A stretch of DNA of 8,103 nt from Candidatus Roizmanbacteria bacterium. GTDB lineage: Bacteria > Patescibacteriota > Microgenomatia > UBA1406 > GWC2-37-13. Below are positions 6,288 through 8,103 of this stretch, piece by piece; position 1 is the first letter of the stretch, and every line of letters starts with the position of its first letter. The DNA is taken from contig JACPMD010000054.1 of NCBI GenBank assembly GCA_016186235.1, forward strand, positions 1 to 8,103, in the 5' to 3' direction. Below the pieces are notes generated by a model that saw only the letters and a program-made list of their open reading frames with translations, was not told the origin of the DNA and searched no databases. A program made the position numbers and the translations under genes.

Positions 6288-6499
6288 ATGGCTAATTCTT
6301 TTACCTACAAACAGCCCAGAACAGAATGATAACCGTGAGAAAGATCGCCAAGACCGGTATCGGGATCGAGAGAATAGTGCCTTTGGTTTCGCCTTTTTTG
6401 TCTGATATCGCACTAAATAAGAAAACAGATTACCACAAAAGTAAACTCTATTTTGTCCGTTCTCTTTCGGGACAAGAAACAAAGACAAAACTCAAATGA
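6288..6499 (+). pseudogene. rplS: Ribosomal protein L19 gene with internal deletion and frame change
   Basis: ATG 6288 opens MANSFTYKQPRTE and stops at TGA 6327-6329. MANSFTYK resembles the N-terminus of CPR-type L19. In another frame, from NRMITVRKI (about 6320) to TGA 6497-6499, the sequence is clearly the L19 C-terminal half: ITVRKIAKTGIGIERIVPL, then SP, then KSKLYFVRSLSGQ, comparable to TVRKISSGEGVERT, YSPLIDSIEV and AKLYYLRERSGK in E. coli L19. About 40-50 residues of the N-terminal beta domain (the VGD..FEG.VI region) are missing and the frames do not join. The C-terminal piece could start at ATG 6326 (57 aa), whose ATG overlaps the first stop as ATGA. The gene end overlaps yraN as ATGA, and rplS beside yraN is a familiar gene order. 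L19 is normally near-essential, so this is a real pseudogene with a copy elsewhere, a split gene, or an assembly deletion. Confidence 0.78.
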
Positions 6500-6873
6500 G
6501 CGTCCATAACAAACGAGTAGGCCTCATTGGTGAAAACGCTGCCATAGCCTATCTTCAAGATAGAGGGTATAGCATTATTGGCCGAAACATTTATACCCGC
6601 TGGGGCGAATTAGATATCGTTGCAAAAAAAAAGAACAAAATTAGTTTTACAGAGGTGAAAACTAAAATTGGCGATAAAAAAGGAAGACCGCATGAGGCAT
6701 TCACCAGAATTAAACTCCAACATGTACGAAGAGCAATTGAATATTATCTTTTGAAAAATCGTCTACGTGAACATAAACTCTCTCTCGATGTTATCTCTGT
6801 ACTGTTAGATCAGGATTTTTCAGTAAATTCTATTAATTTTTTCGAAGGACTAGACATAACAGGAAGGTGGTGA
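6496..6873 (+). CDS. yraN: YraN/UPF0102 family nuclease-fold protein
   Basis: 125 residues, typical for UPF0102. Family motifs in order: GENAAIAYLQDRGYSIIGRN (12-31), the acidic GELDIVA with Glu38 and Asp40, FTEVKTK with Glu53 and Lys55, and PHEAFTRIKLQHVRRAIEYYL around 65-85. The Glu/Asp..ExK arrangement is that of the restriction-endonuclease-like (PD-(D/E)XK) fold; the cellular role of the family is poorly known and is usually linked to DNA or RNA processing. The start ATG overlaps the stop of the rplS remnant (ATGA at 6496-6499) and has no Shine-Dalgarno, so it depends on coupling with upstream translation. Ends 9 nt before the membrane-protein gene. Confidence 0.93.
   Translation: MSVHNKRVGLIGENAAIAYLQDRGYSIIGRNIYTRWGELDIVAKKKNKISFTEVKTKIGDKKGRPHEAFTRIKLQHVRRAIEYYLLKNRLREHKLSLDVISVLLDQDFSVNSINFFEGLDITGRW
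6864..6873 (+). promoter_or_regulatory. Strong Shine-Dalgarno for the 6883 gene
   Basis: AAGGTGGTGA matches the extended anti-Shine-Dalgarno complement AAGGAGGTGA at 9 of 10 positions and ends 9 nt before ATG 6883. It overlaps the last codons and stop of yraN. It is the only strong Shine-Dalgarno I see ahead of a gene in the window and sits before an operon-internal gene. Confidence 0.75.
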
Positions 6874-6882
6874 TTTAATTGT

Positions 6883-7548
6883 ATGTTGGAACTTGTCAAT
6901 AATGTCGTCTGGAATTTTCTCCAAAGATTGTTCAACTATTTCCCCAACCTTTTGAGCGGAATAATAATTCTCGTTGTTGGACTAGTCCTGTCGGGAATCC
7001 TGAAAAGGGTCCTTCTGTCTGTATTTTCCTTTATTCGACTCGACGTATTATTGCATAGAATGAGACTCCTTGATAAAAATGAGGTTCATATCTGGGAAGA
7101 AGTACTCGCCGAAGTTCTCCGTTGGACTGTAGTGATTCTTTTCCTTATACCAACGCTTGAAGTATTGGGATTATCGAGAGCTACAATCGTCTTAAATCAG
7201 TTTTTACTCTATTTGCCAAACGTGATCGTCGCCGTTGTTATTGCCTTTGTAGGTATAATTGCCTCTAATTTAGGCGCTGATTTAATCAGGCATAGCGTGA
7301 GGACTATCGGAGCAACTTCGGCAAATACGCTTGCAGTCTTTACCAAATGGTTGATTTCCTTTTTCACCATACTTGTCGTCCTTAATCAACTTGGCGTAGC
7401 TCAAGATTTAATCCGCATTCTTTTTACCGGAATTATTGCAATGGTAGCAATCGCAGGCGGCCTAGCATTTGGACTTGGCGGTCAAGGGCTTGCGAAAGAT
7501 ATTTTGGAGGAGCTTAGAAAAAATCTTTCGTCTCGTTCTCCAAAGTAA
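6883..7548 (+). CDS. Five-helix membrane protein, mechanosensitive-channel-like (conserved TM helix repeat)
   Basis: 221 residues with five likely membrane helices at about 21-41, 80-97, 108-129, 149-168 and 177-199, and a short charged C-terminus. Two halves look alike: each has a helix followed by a glycine-rich turn (ASNLGADLIRHSVRTIG at 127-143; AFGLGGQGLAKDILEEL at 195-211). The last motif, a Gly/Ala-rich helix ending GLGGQGLAKDI, resembles the pore helix of MscS and the conserved-TM-helix (PF05552-type) proteins often annotated as small-conductance mechanosensitive channel family. There is no room for the cytosolic beta/cage domain of true MscS, so channel function is uncertain. It is third in the rplS-yraN unit, with its own strong Shine-Dalgarno. 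The assignment rests on motif recall, not a search. Confidence 0.8.
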   Translation: MLELVNNVVWNFLQRLFNYFPNLLSGIIILVVGLVLSGILKRVLLSVFSFIRLDVLLHRMRLLDKNEVHIWEEVLAEVLRWTVVILFLIPTLEVLGLSRATIVLNQFLLYLPNVIVAVVIAFVGIIASNLGADLIRHSVRTIGATSANTLAVFTKWLISFFTILVVLNQLGVAQDLIRILFTGIIAMVAIAGGLAFGLGGQGLAKDILEELRKNLSSRSPK

Positions 7549-7557
7549 TAAAAAATC

Positions 7558-7566
7558 TGGTAAAAT
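7558..7566 (+). promoter_or_regulatory. Extended -10 promoter for tRNA-Glu
   Basis: TGGTAAAAT fits an extended -10 (TGn plus TAAAAT, one mismatch). No good -35 is present at 16-18 bp. It lies 10 nt upstream of the tRNA 5' end, so the primary transcript would carry only a few extra nucleotides. Read-through from the upstream operon is the alternative. Confidence 0.5.
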
Positions 7567-7576
7567 AAGTGGGTAA

Positions 7577-7652
7577 GGCCCCATCGTCTAGCGGCCCAGG
7601 ACAGTAGGTTTTCAGCCTATCAACACGAGTTCGAATCTCGTTGGGGTCACCA
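7577..7652 (+). tRNA. tRNA-Glu (anticodon UUC)
   Basis: Full cloverleaf: acceptor GGCCCCA/TGGGGTC, D arm opening with GTCT and closing with GGAC, anticodon stem GTAGG/CCTAT around TTTTCAG with anticodon TTC, T arm ACGAG-TTCGAAT-CTCGT, discriminator A and an encoded CCA (7650-7652). The encoded CCA contrasts with tRNA-Ala at 577-650, which lacks it. It stands 28 nt after the membrane-protein gene. No terminator is visible downstream. Confidence 0.97.
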
Positions 7653-7788
7653 GATAGTTGTAAAACAGACTGGGGATTAGGTTGATATAACGAGCTGTTT
7701 ATATTTTGAGACACGAGCATATAAAAGACAAATAAATTCTAGAGTTTTTATAAACAGTGAAATCTAGAGTGATATAATTCTTTTAGAA
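7653..7788 (+). other. AT-rich intergenic stretch with short repeats
   Basis: No ORF is supported here. It contains a 9-bp inverted repeat (CTGTTTATA 7695-7703, TATAAACAG 7749-7757), an 8-bp direct repeat TCTAGAGT (7738-7745 and 7763-7770), and two copies of TGATATAA (7683-7690 and 7770-7777), the second being the promoter of the next ORF. TGATATAAC at 7683-7691 could be a second extended -10. I see no rho-independent terminator for tRNA-Glu. Confidence 0.45.
7770..7778 (+). promoter_or_regulatory. Extended -10 promoter of the right-edge ORF
   Basis: TGATATAAT is a perfect extended -10 (TG, one base, TATAAT). No convincing -35 is found, as is usual for this class. The predicted start near 7785 is 4 nt ahead of ATG 7789, again giving a nearly leaderless message. 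The TCTAGAGT direct repeat immediately upstream could be an operator, but this is only positional. Confidence 0.6.
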
Positions 7789-7824
7789 ATGAAAATTGTT
7801 GTAGAAATAATTTTAACAGATTAA
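7789..7824 (+). other. Short ORF or broken 5' end of the right-edge gene
   Basis: ATG 7789 reads MKIVVEIILTD and stops at TAA 7822-7824. It lies just behind the extended -10 promoter, and its frame is the same as that of the long open frame beyond the stop (open from 7825 through the window end). It is therefore either a leader peptide or the true 5' end of the following gene, interrupted by one stop codon. Confidence 0.35.
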
Positions 7825-7869
7825 AAGACATCTACAGTTCAATCTAACTCTGACCCTAATATTGAAACT

Positions 7870-8103
7870 ATGCTTTTTCTTTATTATTTTGACCGTGTGG
7901 TAAATAATCTAGGAGAAAAGGCTAGAAATTTTTTAATCTGGGAATTTAATAGCATTATAGACGGCATAGTGGACGATTTTACAAAAAATTCACAAAAAAG
8001 GCAGGGTAGCGAATTAGGAGCTTATTTTTTAGGGACGGATTATTCTCTTAAGTCGCACATCAGTGGAAAAGAAGTATTTAGAGCTAAAGGCGAGCTTGCC
8101 AAA
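7870..8103 (+). CDS. Unrecognised protein, 5' part (runs off right edge)
   Basis: From ATG 7870 the frame stays open for 78 codons to the window end. It starts MLFLYYFDRVVNNLGEKA, is rich in aromatic and charged residues, and later contains GSELGAYFLGTDYS and SGKEVFRAKGELAK. I do not recognise a family, and there is no signal peptide or clear membrane helix. No Shine-Dalgarno precedes 7870. The same frame is open back to 7825 (…SNSDPNIET before the Met) with protein-like composition, and beyond the TAA at 7822 it continues to the promoter-proximal ATG 7789. The real start is therefore unsettled: internal initiation at 7870, or an interrupted gene starting at 7789. Whether the gene is intact depends on sequence beyond the window. 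Confidence 0.5.
   Translation, partial: MLFLYYFDRVVNNLGEKARNFLIWEFNSIIDGIVDDFTKNSQKRQGSELGAYFLGTDYSLKSHISGKEVFRAKGELAK

Noticed and set aside
6240..6488. 82-codon minus-strand ORF between pyrG and yraN
   Set aside because: Antisense to the rplS remnant, whose L19 motifs and ATGA junction with yraN fix the coding strand. It would also cover both divergent promoters.
7514..7720. 68-codon minus-strand ORF containing NEIRTRVDRLK and CPGPLDDGAL
   Set aside because: This is the familiar false protein produced by reading a tRNA-Glu gene antisense.
6288..7824. Recoded TGA or TAA (alternative genetic code) to explain the broken frames
   Set aside because: TGA is a normal stop for pyrG and yraN, and the large genes contain no in-frame stops. 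The L19 break is also a frame change with missing sequence, which recoding would not explain.
1..8103. CRISPR array, insertion sequence, toxin-antitoxin or defence system
   Set aside because: No regularly spaced repeats, transposase motifs, long terminal inverted repeats or recognisable defence proteins are present in the window.

Overview
The window looks like a stretch of chromosome from a small-genome bacterium, most likely of the Patescibacteria/CPR radiation. This is an inference from the divergent CTP synthase and enolase, the L19 N-terminus, the very compact layout, the promoters placed directly against start codons, and a 23S rRNA gene detached from 16S. The genetic code is standard: TGA ends pyrG, yraN and the rplS remnant. 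I cannot name a genus.

Layout. 1-844 is a minus-strand rRNA unit: a consensus promoter (816-844), a structured leader (about 651-808), tRNA-Ala(UGC) (577-650), a boxA-like antitermination site (564-575) and the first ~520 nt of 23S rRNA running off the left edge. No 16S lies between promoter and tRNA-Ala. Divergent from it, a second promoter (890-918) drives ppsA (925-3288) and eno (3294-4571), which together carry out 2-phosphoglycerate -> PEP <-> pyruvate. eno converges on pyrG (minus, 4555-6222) and the two coding ends overlap by 17 bp. pyrG and the next plus-strand unit start from back-to-back promoters whose -35 hexamers overlap (6253-6259). That unit holds a damaged ribosomal protein L19 gene (6288-6499), yraN (6496-6873) and a five-helix membrane protein (6883-7548), followed by tRNA-Glu(UUC) (7577-7652). 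The right end is an AT-rich intergenic stretch with short repeats, an extended -10 promoter and an unrecognised ORF that runs off the window.

How it fits together. First genes of operons (ppsA, pyrG, rplS) have their -10 box 6-8 nt from the start codon and no Shine-Dalgarno, so they are predicted to be leaderless. Internal genes use short spacing, ATGA overlaps or a good Shine-Dalgarno (before 6883). The content is housekeeping: translation (23S, tRNAs, L19), lower glycolysis, CTP synthesis and a YraN nuclease-fold protein. I see no transposon, CRISPR or defence system. The most notable items are the stand-alone tRNA-Ala/23S transcription unit, the internally deleted rplS, the overlapping divergent leaderless promoters, and the terminal ORF with an in-frame stop.
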